Of a DNA stretch of 32,729 bases, positions 16,765 through 24,396 are shown piece after piece. The position numbers and the translations under genes are program-made. This DNA comes from Gammaproteobacteria bacterium. Lineage in GTDB: Bacteria; Pseudomonadota; Gammaproteobacteria; Xanthomonadales; SZUA-5. A model generated the notes under the pieces. It was not told where the DNA came from and searched no databases. It saw only the letters and a program-made list of their open reading frames with translations. The stretch is taken from assembly GCA_030430155.1 (NCBI GenBank), contig JAUIFV010000037.1, positions 1 to 32,729 on the forward strand, in the 5' to 3' direction. Every line of letters begins with the position of its first letter. Position 1 is the first letter of the stretch.

Positions 16765-16845
16765 GGCCCAGGGCCCAGGGCCCAGAAAAGCGGCATCCGG
16801 CGCGCTCTTGATCCTCTGGGCCCTATGCCCTGAGCCCTGGGCCCT
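16764..16845. repeat. CCCTGGG heptamer repeat, copy 4, inverted pair
   Basis: Left arm 16764-16785 carries the heptamer in the minus orientation and right arm 16815-16845 in the plus orientation, separated by about 30 bp, so the two can form a long stem. It sits between the SRPBCC start codon and the autotransporter terminator. On the minus strand the mRNA leader would be strongly structured just before the SRPBCC start. Confidence 0.8.
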
Positions 16846-16846
16846 A

Positions 16847-16882
16847 AAGAAAAAAGGGCGGCGACCTGCGTCACCGCCCTTT
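16847..16882 (-). terminator. Rho-independent terminator of the autotransporter gene
   Basis: On the minus strand AAAGGGCGG (16882-16874) pairs with CCGCCCTTT (16861-16853) around a 12-base loop and is followed by a T-rich run (TTTTTTCTT to about 16847). It lies 38 bp beyond the stop of the YadA-like gene in the same direction. Confidence 0.9.
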
Positions 16883-16919
16883 GCTACCACGCATTGGCCA
16901 ATGAACCGGCCGCTACGAC

Positions 16920-18659
16920 TTACCAGCCGTAGCCGAAGCCGAGGCCAGCCTGCGCTTCGTCGCTGCTGAAGGCACCGCCGAAGGTCAGGGTCATGTTGTC
17001 GTCGAAGGCGCGCTGATAGCCAATCGACAGCGCCGATTCGCCACCGGCAAAGCCGGCACCGATGGCCAGCCTGTTGTCGGTACGCAGACCGGCGGCACTG
17101 CCGACCATGGTGGTCATCGCTGCGTTCAGCGCGGCCACTTCGTCGATACGCTCATTGGTCTCGCTGAAACGGCGATCGGCGTAGTTCTGCAGGAAGTCGA
17201 TCTCGGTGCGGAACTGACCGAAGTTCACTGCGTCAGTGGCCTGGGTACCGGCCGCAACGTTGGTGATCTGACGCGCGTTGGTGCCCGAGCCCACCGAGAC
17301 AGTATTGGCGCGGTTGGCCACCGAGCCGTTGCCCAGCGCCACGCTGTTCTCGGCGCTGGCGGTGGAGTTGGCACCCACCGCAACGCTGTTGTTGGCGCTG
17401 GCGGTGGAGGCGCGGCCCACCGCGGTGGAGGAGCCGCCGCTGGCGGTGGCGGAGTTGCCGTTGGCCACGCTCAAGCCGCCGCTGGCATCAGCTCGCCAGC
17501 CGGTCGCGGTCGCGCCCAGCCCACCAGCCGAAGCCTGGGTGCCAACCGCGGTGGAATGGAAGCCGGTGGCAGAGGCGGTTTGACCCACGGCCAAGGCGTC
17601 TTCGTCCGACGCCACAGCGCCCTGACCGACCGCGGTGCTGTTCTCGCCGGTCGCCTGCGCGGCGCGGCCGTTGGCCGTGCTGTTGGAGCCGGAGGCATTG
17701 GCGTCGTTACCGGTGGCGGTGGACAGCGAGCCGCTGGCGCTGGCACGCCAACCCACGGCGGTGCCGCCGCGGCCAGCGGCGCTGGCCTGGGTACCGATGG
17801 CGCTGGAGTGGAAGCCGGTGGCCGACGCGGTCTGGCCGACAGCCAGGGCGTCTTCGTCAGAGGCGACCGAGCCCTGGCCAAGTGCGGTGGCATTGGCACC
17901 GGAGGCGGAGGAGCCCTGACCTACCGCAGTGGAGTTGGCACCCGAAGCGGTTGCGGCGCGGCCGTTGGCCGTGCTGTTGTCGCCGGAGGCATTGGCATCG
18001 TTGCCGGTAGCGGTGGACAGTGCGCCGGTGGCCTGGGCACGCCAGCCCAGCGCGGTACCACCACGCCCGGAGGCGTTGGCCTGCGCGCCGACTGCGGTGG
18101 AATGGAAGCCGGTGGCGGTTGCGGTCTGACCAAAGGCGGTGGCGTCCTCATCGGTGGCACGGCTGCCCTGGCCGACTGCGCTGGCGTTGGCACCAGTGGC
18201 CTGAGCGTCCTGACCCACGGCGGTGGTGTTGTCGCCGGTCGCGGTGGCCGCACGGCCATTGGCGGTGCTGTTGGCACCGGAGGCTACGGCGTTGTTACCG
18301 GTCGCGGTGGAGAGATCGCCGCTGGCGTTGGCACGCCAACCCAGCGCGGTGCCGCCACGGCCCTCGGACGCGGCCTGTGTGCCCAGCGCGGTGGAGTGGA
18401 AGCCGGCCGCGTTGGAAAGATGACCGAAGGCAGCGGAGTCTTCGTCAGTCGCGCGGGAGCTGGTGCCCACGGCGGTGCTGTTCAGACCGCTGGCCACGGC
18501 GCTGCGGCCGCAGGACAGGGCATTGGCGGGTGTCGCGCTGGTTCCGGGCAGCTGCTCGCAGCGATCGCCCGCCCACAAATTGCCGCTCAGCGCCAAAGTC
18601 AGACCAATGATCAGCGGTGATTGCCGAAATAGCTTGCTACCACTCGGGAACGTCGTCAT
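16920..18659 (-). CDS. YadA-like trimeric autotransporter adhesin
   Basis: A 579-residue outer-membrane adhesin. It has a signal peptide (residues 1-30, ending NLWAGD), a head of 14-residue YadA/Hep_Hag-type repeats (about 52-450, pattern xxAxGxxSTAxGxx), the neck SVGSGTNARQITNVAAGT (455-472) and a short coiled stretch (FRTEIDFLQNYADRRFSETN). The C-terminal membrane anchor (about 510-579, MTTMVGSAAGLRTDNRLAIG onward) ends in an aromatic residue (GYGW). The head repeats are organised in larger modules starting at residues 69, 167, 265 and 349. There is almost no stalk. ATG 18659 has GGAG eight bases upstream. Monocistronic, with its own terminator. It probably mediates attachment or autoagglutination (from the family). 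Confidence 0.95.
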   Translation of the reverse strand: MTTFPSGSKLFRQSPLIIGLTLALSGNLWAGDRCEQLPGTSATPANALSCGRSAVASGLNSTAVGTSSRATDEDSAAFGHLSNAAGFHSTALGTQAASEGRGGTALGWRANASGDLSTATGNNAVASGANSTANGRAATATGDNTTAVGQDAQATGANASAVGQGSRATDEDATAFGQTATATGFHSTAVGAQANASGRGGTALGWRAQATGALSTATGNDANASGDNSTANGRAATASGANSTAVGQGSSASGANATALGQGSVASDEDALAVGQTASATGFHSSAIGTQASAAGRGGTAVGWRASASGSLSTATGNDANASGSNSTANGRAAQATGENSTAVGQGAVASDEDALAVGQTASATGFHSTAVGTQASAGGLGATATGWRADASGGLSVANGNSATASGGSSTAVGRASTASANNSVAVGANSTASAENSVALGNGSVANRANTVSVGSGTNARQITNVAAGTQATDAVNFGQFRTEIDFLQNYADRRFSETNERIDEVAALNAAMTTMVGSAAGLRTDNRLAIGAGFAGGESALSIGYQRAFDDNMTLTFGGAFSSDEAQAGLGFGYGW

Positions 18660-18895
18660 GGATCAATCTCCAGTGTCGTTTATGTGCTTGAAAGTTACCG
18701 CTATTGACCCTTGACCACGCCATGGCACCGTCATTGATCGTTTGCGGACTCCCGCTCTATTACGCGAGTTAAACTGTGTGCGGGACAGCCGTCTGTACAC
18801 ATCTTGCTTTGACCGAACGTTGTTGTTTGCGCCGATGGCGCCGTGCAGCAGCGCTCCCACCCACCGTGCGCCCAATCCTACGCCACTAGCTCGCC

Positions 18896-20227
18896 ATGGC
18901 AACAGCCAGCACACTGAATGCGCCTTCCACTACACATTCAAGGCCAACCGGCTTGACCGCCACGGCCGCCAAACATGTTCCGCTGCAGACCGCGGACTGC
19001 GCCGTGGTCATCGGCGGCGGGCCAGCGGGATTGATGGCGGCCGAGACCCTGCTGAATGAAGGATGCCCGGTCAGGCTGTACGAGTCCGCGCCGTCGGTGG
19101 CGCGCAAGTTCCTGATCGCCGGCAAGGGCGGTTTGAATCTCACTCACGCCGAACCCTACGCGCAGTTTGTCAGTCGTTACGCCGAGCGCAGCGCGGAGGT
19201 GGCCAGATGGCTGGCCGAGTTCAACGCCGATGATCTGCGCCAATGGGCGGCCGAGTTGGGCTACGCCACGGTGGTCGGCAGCTCCGGCCGGGTGTTTCCG
19301 GCCGACTTCAAGGCCGGGCCGATGCTTCGAGCTTGGGTCCACCGATTGCGCAGGCAGGGCCTGGACCTCCACACCGGCGTGCGCTTTGTCGGCTGGGAGG
19401 GCGAGTCAATGCTGCTCACCGGCAGCTTCGGCAAGATCAGGCTCAAACCGCTGGTCACCGTGCTCGCGCTCGGTGGCAGCAGCTGGAGCAAACTCGGCGC
19501 CAGCGGTGCCTGGGTGGATATCCTCCGCGATGAGGGAGTCGAGGTGGCCGACCTGCAGCCCAGCAACTGCGGCTTTGAACGGCCCTGGAGCGAACACTTT
19601 CAGCAGCGTTATGCCGGTCAGCCGGTGAAACAGGTGGTCGCCAGCGTCGCTGGTCGTCAGCCGCTGCGCGGCGAGTTCATGCTCACCGATGCCGGCGTCG
19701 AGGGCAGCTTGATCTATGCGCTGAGCGCCAGCCTGCGTGACCAGCTCCAGCGACAGGGCAAAGCTACCCTGGAAGTGGACCTATGCCCGGAGCGGTCCTT
19801 GGATTGGCTGTGTGGACGATTGGCGCAGCCGCGCGGCAAGCGCTCCTGGAGCGAGTTTGCGCGCCGCCGATTGGGCCTGGACGGCTCCCGCTATGGTTTG
19901 CTGCGCGAGGTGGCCGACGGCACCGACTTCGACAGCGCCGAGCGATTGGCAGCGAGGATCAAGCGGCTGCCGCTGAGCATGCACGCCACGCGCCCCATCG
20001 ATGAAGCGATCAGCTGCGCCGGCGGGGTCCGTTTCGAAGCTTTGGACGAGGATGGAATGCTGCGCGCGCGCCCTGGGGTCTGGTGCGCCGGGGAAATGCT
20101 CGATTGGGAGGCCCCAACCGGCGGCTATCTGCTCACGGCCTGCTTCGCCAGCGGTCGTGCCGCCGGATTGGCTGCTGCACGTTGGGCGCACGCCTGTCCT
20201 TCGACTCAGAGCCCTACCCCGAAATGA
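18896..20227 (+). CDS. TIGR03862-type flavoprotein (HI0933/YhiN-like NAD(P)/FAD-dependent oxidoreductase)
   Basis: A 443-residue flavoprotein. The dinucleotide-binding motif is VVIGGGPAGLMAAE (37-50). It is followed by the HI0933-family block ARKFLIAGKGGLNLTHAEP, in which KGGxN is diagnostic, then SSGRVFPADFKAG and ALGGSSWSKLGASG. The C-terminal motif is DWEAPTGGYLLTACFASGRAAG. The reaction of this family is not established. The first 30 residues before the Rossmann fold are low-complexity (Thr/Ala-rich), and the true start could lie later. It overlaps rlmC by four bases (ATGA). Confidence 0.9.
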   Translation: MATASTLNAPSTTHSRPTGLTATAAKHVPLQTADCAVVIGGGPAGLMAAETLLNEGCPVRLYESAPSVARKFLIAGKGGLNLTHAEPYAQFVSRYAERSAEVARWLAEFNADDLRQWAAELGYATVVGSSGRVFPADFKAGPMLRAWVHRLRRQGLDLHTGVRFVGWEGESMLLTGSFGKIRLKPLVTVLALGGSSWSKLGASGAWVDILRDEGVEVADLQPSNCGFERPWSEHFQQRYAGQPVKQVVASVAGRQPLRGEFMLTDAGVEGSLIYALSASLRDQLQRQGKATLEVDLCPERSLDWLCGRLAQPRGKRSWSEFARRRLGLDGSRYGLLREVADGTDFDSAERLAARIKRLPLSMHATRPIDEAISCAGGVRFEALDEDGMLRARPGVWCAGEMLDWEAPTGGYLLTACFASGRAAGLAAARWAHACPSTQSPTPK

Positions 20228-21357
20228 TCCGCTGCGAGTATTACGACCAGCAGCTGTGCCGCTCCTGCGGCTGGATTACCCAGGACTACGCCAGCCAACT
20301 GCAGCGCAAACAAGCGCAGTGCCTGCAGGCGCTGGCTGAGGTCAGCGGGGATGCCGTTGATTGGCGACCCGCCGCACCCAGTGCAACGACCGGCATGCGC
20401 AACAAGGCCAAGATGGCGGTGGGTGGCAGCAGCACCGATCCGATACTGGGGTTGGTCGAGTTGGACAGCGACGCCGTGGACTTAAGCCAGTGCCTGCTTT
20501 ATCCCGCCAGCCTGAGCGCCTACTTTCCGCTGCTCAAGGACTTCATCGCCCGCGCCGCTTTGCGGCCCTACGATCCGCAACTGCGCCGCGGCGAGCTGAA
20601 GTTCGTATTGCTCACCGAACCGCATCCTGGCGGTCCGCTGCTGCTGCGTTTGGTGCTGCGTTCGCGTGAGTCGCTGGATCGAATTACCAAGCATCTGCCC
20701 GAGTTGACCCGGCAATTGCCGCCGCACAGCGTGATCTCGGTCAACCTGCAGCCTGAGCACAAGGCGGTGCTCGAGGGTGAGTCGGAGATCCTGCTCAGCG
20801 AGCAACGCTGGCTGCCGGTCCAGTTCAACGGCCATCGATTGCTGCTGGGCACGCAGAGCTTTCTGCAAACCAACACCGCGGTTGCCAGCGCCCTGTATGC
20901 CGAGGCGCAAGATTGGTTGAACTCACTGGCGCCGCGCAGCGTGCTGGATCTGTACTGCGGCATCGGCGCCTTCGCCTATCACGCGGCGGCGTCTGAACGC
21001 TCGGTGCGCGGCGTGGAAATCAGCGCCGAAGCGGTCGCCGCCGCCAATGCCGCGCTGCAGTTGAATCAACCGGTAGACCTGGTCTTCAGCTGCGCCGATG
21101 CAGCGCAGTCGCTGGGCGCCGAGTTGGACGCCGGGCTGGTGATAGTCAACCCGCCGCGGCGCGGTCTGGACGCGGCCTTGTGCGAGCAGCTGGACCGCGC
21201 CGAATGCAGTCACCTGCTCTACTCCAGCTGCAATTTGGATACGCTAAGTCGAGACATCGGCAGATTGAGGCAGTTCCGAATCCGCCGCGCGCGTCTATTC
21301 GATATGTTTCCGCATACCCGACACTTTGAAGTACTGGCCCTGCTGGAACGCCGATGA
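20224..21357 (+). CDS. rlmC: 23S rRNA (uracil(747)-C(5))-methyltransferase RlmC
   Basis: SAM-dependent methyltransferase that modifies U747 of 23S rRNA. The 377-residue protein parallels E. coli RlmC (RumB) along its length. Cys4, Cys12, Cys15 and Cys90 match the 4Fe-4S ligands (CEYYDQQLCRSC and later SQCLLYPAS). The RNKAKM block (59-64), the QSFLQTN motif, the SAM site LDLYCGIGAF (241-250), VNPPRRGL, and the catalytic Cys336 in YSSCNLDTL follow, with FDMFPHTRHFEVL near the end. The ATG at 20224 overlaps the flavoprotein stop. A longer frame from 20083 overlaps the preceding gene and is rejected. The gene end overlaps prmB by four bases. Confidence 0.96.
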   Translation: MIRCEYYDQQLCRSCGWITQDYASQLQRKQAQCLQALAEVSGDAVDWRPAAPSATTGMRNKAKMAVGGSSTDPILGLVELDSDAVDLSQCLLYPASLSAYFPLLKDFIARAALRPYDPQLRRGELKFVLLTEPHPGGPLLLRLVLRSRESLDRITKHLPELTRQLPPHSVISVNLQPEHKAVLEGESEILLSEQRWLPVQFNGHRLLLGTQSFLQTNTAVASALYAEAQDWLNSLAPRSVLDLYCGIGAFAYHAAASERSVRGVEISAEAVAAANAALQLNQPVDLVFSCADAAQSLGAELDAGLVIVNPPRRGLDAALCEQLDRAECSHLLYSSCNLDTLSRDIGRLRQFRIRRARLFDMFPHTRHFEVLALLERR

Positions 21358-22274
21358 GCGACGCCCAAATCGACGCAACGCTGATTGATCTGATTGTCCA
21401 TGGTGCGCGGCGACTGCAGGCGGCTGGCGTTAGCGTTGGTCATCATCAGGACAACCCATTGGACGAGGCCAGGGCGCTGGTCCTGCACGCGTTGGCGCTG
21501 CCTGAGGACTGGCCGGCGCATCTGGGCAAGGCACGCATCCTTGCAGAGGAAGTGGCGGCGGTCGATGCCCTATTTGATCGCCGCATCAACGAGCGCATTC
21601 CGGCCGCCTATCTGCTCGGATTTGCCGACTTCGCCGAGCTGCGTCTGAAGACTGATCCGCGCGCGCTGGTACCGCGCTCGCCGATTGCCGAGCTGATCCT
21701 GGATTCCTTCCAGTCGCTCGATCGCCCAACCCGTATCGAGCGCGCCCTGGATCTGTGCACCGGCGGCGGCTCTATCGCCTTGGCGATGGCGGCCCACCAC
21801 CCCGATTGGCGCGTGGACGGGGCCGATATCAGCGTCGACGCGTTGAGTCTGGCCGCGGAGAATCGCGAGCTGCTGGGGCTGGATGTAGAGCTGATCGAGT
21901 CGGATCTGTTCGAACAACTGCGCGACCGCCGCTATGACCTCATCGTCTCCAATCCGCCCTATTTGAGCACCAGCGAGTTCGACCAGCTGCCTGCCGAGTA
22001 CGCCCACGAACCGGCGCTGGCGCTGCCTTCGGGCACCGACGGTCTGGACATCACCCTGCGCATACTCGTCGAAGCCAGCCATCATCTGAGCGCAGACGGT
22101 TTACTGGTGGTGGAGATTGGTGAGGCCGAGCGCGCGCTGCGCCGATTGCTGCCTGAGCTGCCGCTGCACTGGATCGAGTTCAGCGTCGGGCAGATGGGCG
22201 TCTTCGCGGTGCGCCGAGAGACGCTGGTCGCGCATCAACAGCGCATCGCGGATTTGATCAGCCGGCGCGGCTAG
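21354..22274 (+). CDS. prmB: Ribosomal protein uL3 N(5)-glutamine methyltransferase PrmB
   Basis: SAM-dependent enzyme that methylates a glutamine of ribosomal protein L3. It has 306 residues (E. coli about 310). The N-terminal helical domain includes RINERIPAAYLLGFADF (PAAYL is typical of PrmB/PrmC). The SAM motif is ALDLCTGGGSIALA (131-144) and the catalytic NPPY is at 200-203 (SNPPYLSTSEFDQLPAEY). The late VVEIGEAERAL motif is also present. PrmC is the alternative, but position next to rlmC and the PxALVPRSPIAELI block favour PrmB. It is coupled to rlmC by an ATGA overlap, so two ribosome-modifying enzymes share an operon. Confidence 0.92.
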   Translation: MSDAQIDATLIDLIVHGARRLQAAGVSVGHHQDNPLDEARALVLHALALPEDWPAHLGKARILAEEVAAVDALFDRRINERIPAAYLLGFADFAELRLKTDPRALVPRSPIAELILDSFQSLDRPTRIERALDLCTGGGSIALAMAAHHPDWRVDGADISVDALSLAAENRELLGLDVELIESDLFEQLRDRRYDLIVSNPPYLSTSEFDQLPAEYAHEPALALPSGTDGLDITLRILVEASHHLSADGLLVVEIGEAERALRRLLPELPLHWIEFSVGQMGVFAVRRETLVAHQQRIADLISRRG

Positions 22275-22333
22275 CCCCGAACGTCATAGCCCCGCGCAAG
22301 CGGCGGGCTCCGCGCGGCTCGACAGTCACTGGA

Positions 22334-22354
22334 TCCCGGCTCAGGGCCGGGATG
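22334..22354. repeat. Dispersed palindrome between convergent prmB and hydrolase genes
   Basis: ATCCCGGC and GCCGGGAT form a perfect 8-bp stem around a five-base loop, with TGG before and GAC after. I recall this TGGATCCCGGC...GCCGGGATGAC form as a widely dispersed repeat. There is no T-run, so only a weak case exists for termination. Confidence 0.6.
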
Positions 22355-22391
22355 ACCAGGGAAGGTAGATCAGGACAGGCTCATCGGCTAG

Positions 22392-23324
22392 CTAGGCAAT
22401 CCCAAATGGCAGCGCCTGGGTCGACACCACCCGCTCCCCTACCGGCACCCCGCGCAGGAAGGCGATCCCGGCGGCAATGCACTTGGGATCGGAAACGATG
22501 CGGTGATGACCCAGCCCGTGGGTGCTCAGCAGCTGCGCCTGCGGCCAGTAGCGGGCGTAGCGCTCGCCCTCCTCCCAGCCCACTTCCCGGTCTTCCAGGT
22601 CGTGGATGATCAACGCCGGGGTGGCGATCGATGGCGCCATGCGGTGCGCCTGCCAATACTCCATCGCAATGCCCTCACGGCGACCGAGCTCAGCCTGCAT
22701 GTCGCGCTTGAGCTGGTCGGGCAGGCCCAGAACGCGGGCGAAGCGGCTGGTGGCGGCCAGCGGGTCTGCCGCCGGCGCGATGAGGATGGCGCGTCTGGCG
22801 GAAACTCCTTCAGCCAATGCAGATGCCACCGCAGCGCCGCCCAGAGAATGGCCAATCAGCGTATCGATCGGCGCCAGTGCGGCGCAGACCTGCTGCAGGC
22901 TGCGTGCAAACTGCGGCAGCGTGGCCCGCTTGCCGTCGCTGCGCCCGTGCGCCCAGTGGTCGAAGCTGGCCACGCTGTAGCCCGCCGCCAGCAGAGCCTT
23001 GGCCCAGTTCGCTGCGCGCAGTCCGAACGACGACCAACCGTGACAGAACAGGGCCAGCGGCGCCGACTTGCGGGTAGGCCAGCGGTAGATCGCCAAGCGG
23101 CCGTCATCGACCTGCAGGTAGTCCAGCTGCGCATCGCCCAGATCCGCCTTGAGCGCCCGATCGCGGGTTCCGGGCAACGGCGTACAAAATAGATCGACGC
23201 TGCGACCGATAGCCGCGCCGCTGCTCCACAGCGAGGTCAGCCGCAGCTGCGCGCCCATAATTCGGGCCGGACTAAAGTGAACGCTCGTGCTTTTTTTCAA
23301 TGCTGCCAACAGTACCGAACTCAT
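22392..23324 (-). CDS. Alpha/beta hydrolase
   Basis: The 310-residue product shows the alpha/beta hydrolase fold landmarks: oxyanion strand LALFCHGWSSFG (90-101), nucleophile elbow LIGHSLGGAA (157-165) with Ser160, an Asp candidate in IIHDLEDREVGW (Asp242 or Asp245) and a catalytic His in THGLGHHRIV (His273 or His274). The first 60 residues precede the fold, and a hydrophobic start is not evident. ATG 23324 has AAGGAGG seven bases upstream. It lies 33 bp after the TetR gene in the same direction, so it is probably the regulator's operon partner and target. Substrate unknown: an ester or thioester is likely. Confidence 0.88.
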   Translation of the reverse strand: MSSVLLAALKKSTSVHFSPARIMGAQLRLTSLWSSGAAIGRSVDLFCTPLPGTRDRALKADLGDAQLDYLQVDDGRLAIYRWPTRKSAPLALFCHGWSSFGLRAANWAKALLAAGYSVASFDHWAHGRSDGKRATLPQFARSLQQVCAALAPIDTLIGHSLGGAAVASALAEGVSARRAILIAPAADPLAATSRFARVLGLPDQLKRDMQAELGRREGIAMEYWQAHRMAPSIATPALIIHDLEDREVGWEEGERYARYWPQAQLLSTHGLGHHRIVSDPKCIAAGIAFLRGVPVGERVVSTQALPFGIA

Positions 23325-23357
23325 CTACTTGCCTCCTTGGGCCTTGCTGAGGCTGCT

Positions 23358-23987
23358 TCAGCCTATTGCCGCGGACTGTCGCGGCTCCGCCAGATAGCGC
23401 TGCAGAACGTGGTTGGCGGCCTGCGCCGTCCGCGCCACTGCCTGCTGATCGTTGAACAAGCGCAGATCGTGATGCAGCGCAAGAAGCACCGCATAGAATT
23501 CAAACGCCACCTGGGCCGGATCGGCATCGGCGCGAAAGTCGCCGGCGTCGATGGTCATTTGTATGGTCCGCTCCATCTGCCGCCGCAGCCGGTGTTGATA
23601 GCCCACCAGCGCATCACGGATCGGCCCCGGCTTGTCATCGAATTCGGCGACCGCGGCGAGCACCACGCAGCCGCCTCGATCGAGTCCGCTGACAAATGCC
23701 AGCCACCCGCTGATCAGCGCGCTCAGACGCGGCAAACCGCGCGGCTGGGCAAAGGCCGGGGCGAACACCGCGTCGCCAACGGCATTGATGGCGTGCTCGA
23801 GCACCGCCAGTTGGAAGCCTTCGCGCGAGCCGAAATGGGCGAACAACCCACTTTTGGACATCTTCACTTCGGCGGCGATGGTGCCAAAGGTCAAGCCATC
23901 CAGCCCCACCCGACGGGCCAGTTCATGGCCCGCTTCCACGATCAGTTCGCGCGTGCGGGCACCCTTGTTGGTGGCTGCAGATGACAT
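23358..23987 (-). CDS. TetR/AcrR family transcriptional regulator
   Basis: The product has 209 residues. An N-terminal helix-turn-helix domain (about 10-57) reads LTFGTIAAEVKMSKSGLFAH followed by FGSREGFQLAVLEHA, the classic TetR recognition-helix form. The C-terminal ligand domain is helical with DRGGCVVLAAVAEFDDKPGP, resembling the C-terminal TetR_C_6-like group. The upstream palindrome at 24002-24013 starts 15 bp before the start codon and suggests autorepression. The ligand is unknown. It forms an operon with the alpha/beta hydrolase. Confidence 0.92.
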   Translation of the reverse strand: MSSAATNKGARTRELIVEAGHELARRVGLDGLTFGTIAAEVKMSKSGLFAHFGSREGFQLAVLEHAINAVGDAVFAPAFAQPRGLPRLSALISGWLAFVSGLDRGGCVVLAAVAEFDDKPGPIRDALVGYQHRLRRQMERTIQMTIDAGDFRADADPAQVAFEFYAVLLALHHDLRLFNDQQAVARTAQAANHVLQRYLAEPRQSAAIG

Positions 23988-24001
23988 GAGACTAAATTAG
24001 C

Positions 24002-24013
24002 ACGACCGTTCGT
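24002..24013. promoter_or_regulatory. Putative TetR operator
   Basis: ACGACCGTTCGT is a near-perfect palindrome (its complement reads ACGAACGGTCGT), 15 bp upstream of the TetR start codon. This is the type of site recognised by many autoregulated TetR repressors. It also lies about 100 bp upstream of the riboswitch, so it could touch the gcvP promoter as well. Binding is inferred. Confidence 0.5.
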
Positions 24014-24097
24014 ATCTTTCCAGTACGCTCCCCTGCACCTAGCGCTGCACGGGTTTCACTGGGCCGCGAGCTTCCAGCGTGATAAATTGCGCGCCGC

Positions 24098-24304
24098 GTC
24101 ACGGGAGAGATCGAACGGCGGGGGCTCGTGCCCTTCGCGTCGTTCGACGCCGAAGGAGCAACCGCCCCGGAAACTCTCAGGCAAAGGGACCGTCACGCGC
24201 ACCGCCGGGCCAAGATCCGTCGGTGGCGCTCTGGAAAGTGATCGCGGCAAAGGCCGTGCTCCGCCGAAGGAATAACGCTCTCAGGCACCTAGACAGATGG
24301 GGCG
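24098..24304 (+). ncRNA. Tandem glycine riboswitch upstream of gcvP
   Basis: Two glycine aptamers lie in series. The first (about 24100-24193) contains GGGAGAG, GCCGAAGGAGCAA (24149-24161) and CTCTCAGGCAAAGGGACCG (from 24174). The second (about 24226-24304) contains CTCTGGAAAG, GCCGAAGGAATAA (24263-24275) and CTCTCAGGCA (24278-24287) ending in AGACAGATGGGG. The duplicated GCCGAAGGA and CTCTCAGGCA cores are the hallmark of the class. The linker between aptamers is about 30 bases. The expression platform must lie in 24305-24396. In known cases glycine binding switches on glycine cleavage genes, which fits gcvP directly downstream. Confidence 0.96.
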
Positions 24305-24396
24305 CGTACCGAGCCGTAAGGCTGGGCCACCGCGCGTTGCCGTCTGCGCTTGCCAGTCGGACCACGCGCATCACTCGCGCTTGCAAGGACTGTTCG

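Noticed and set aside
17000-18460. Regularly spaced repeats that could suggest a CRISPR-like array
   Set aside because: The repeats are in-frame 42-bp (14-codon) protein repeats of a YadA-type head without unique spacers.
17556-18620. Plus-strand Gly-rich open frame of 354 codons
   Set aside because: It is the exact antisense of the autotransporter head repeats. Its periodicity is inherited from the real gene.
13996-18659. Treating the autotransporter and the SRPBCC/desaturase operon as one transcription unit
   Set aside because: A strong intrinsic terminator and an inverted repeat lie between them.
24079-24396. Upstream extension of the gcvP frame
   Set aside because: It would translate through both riboswitch aptamers. 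ATG 24397 has a Shine-Dalgarno and gives the conserved GcvP start.
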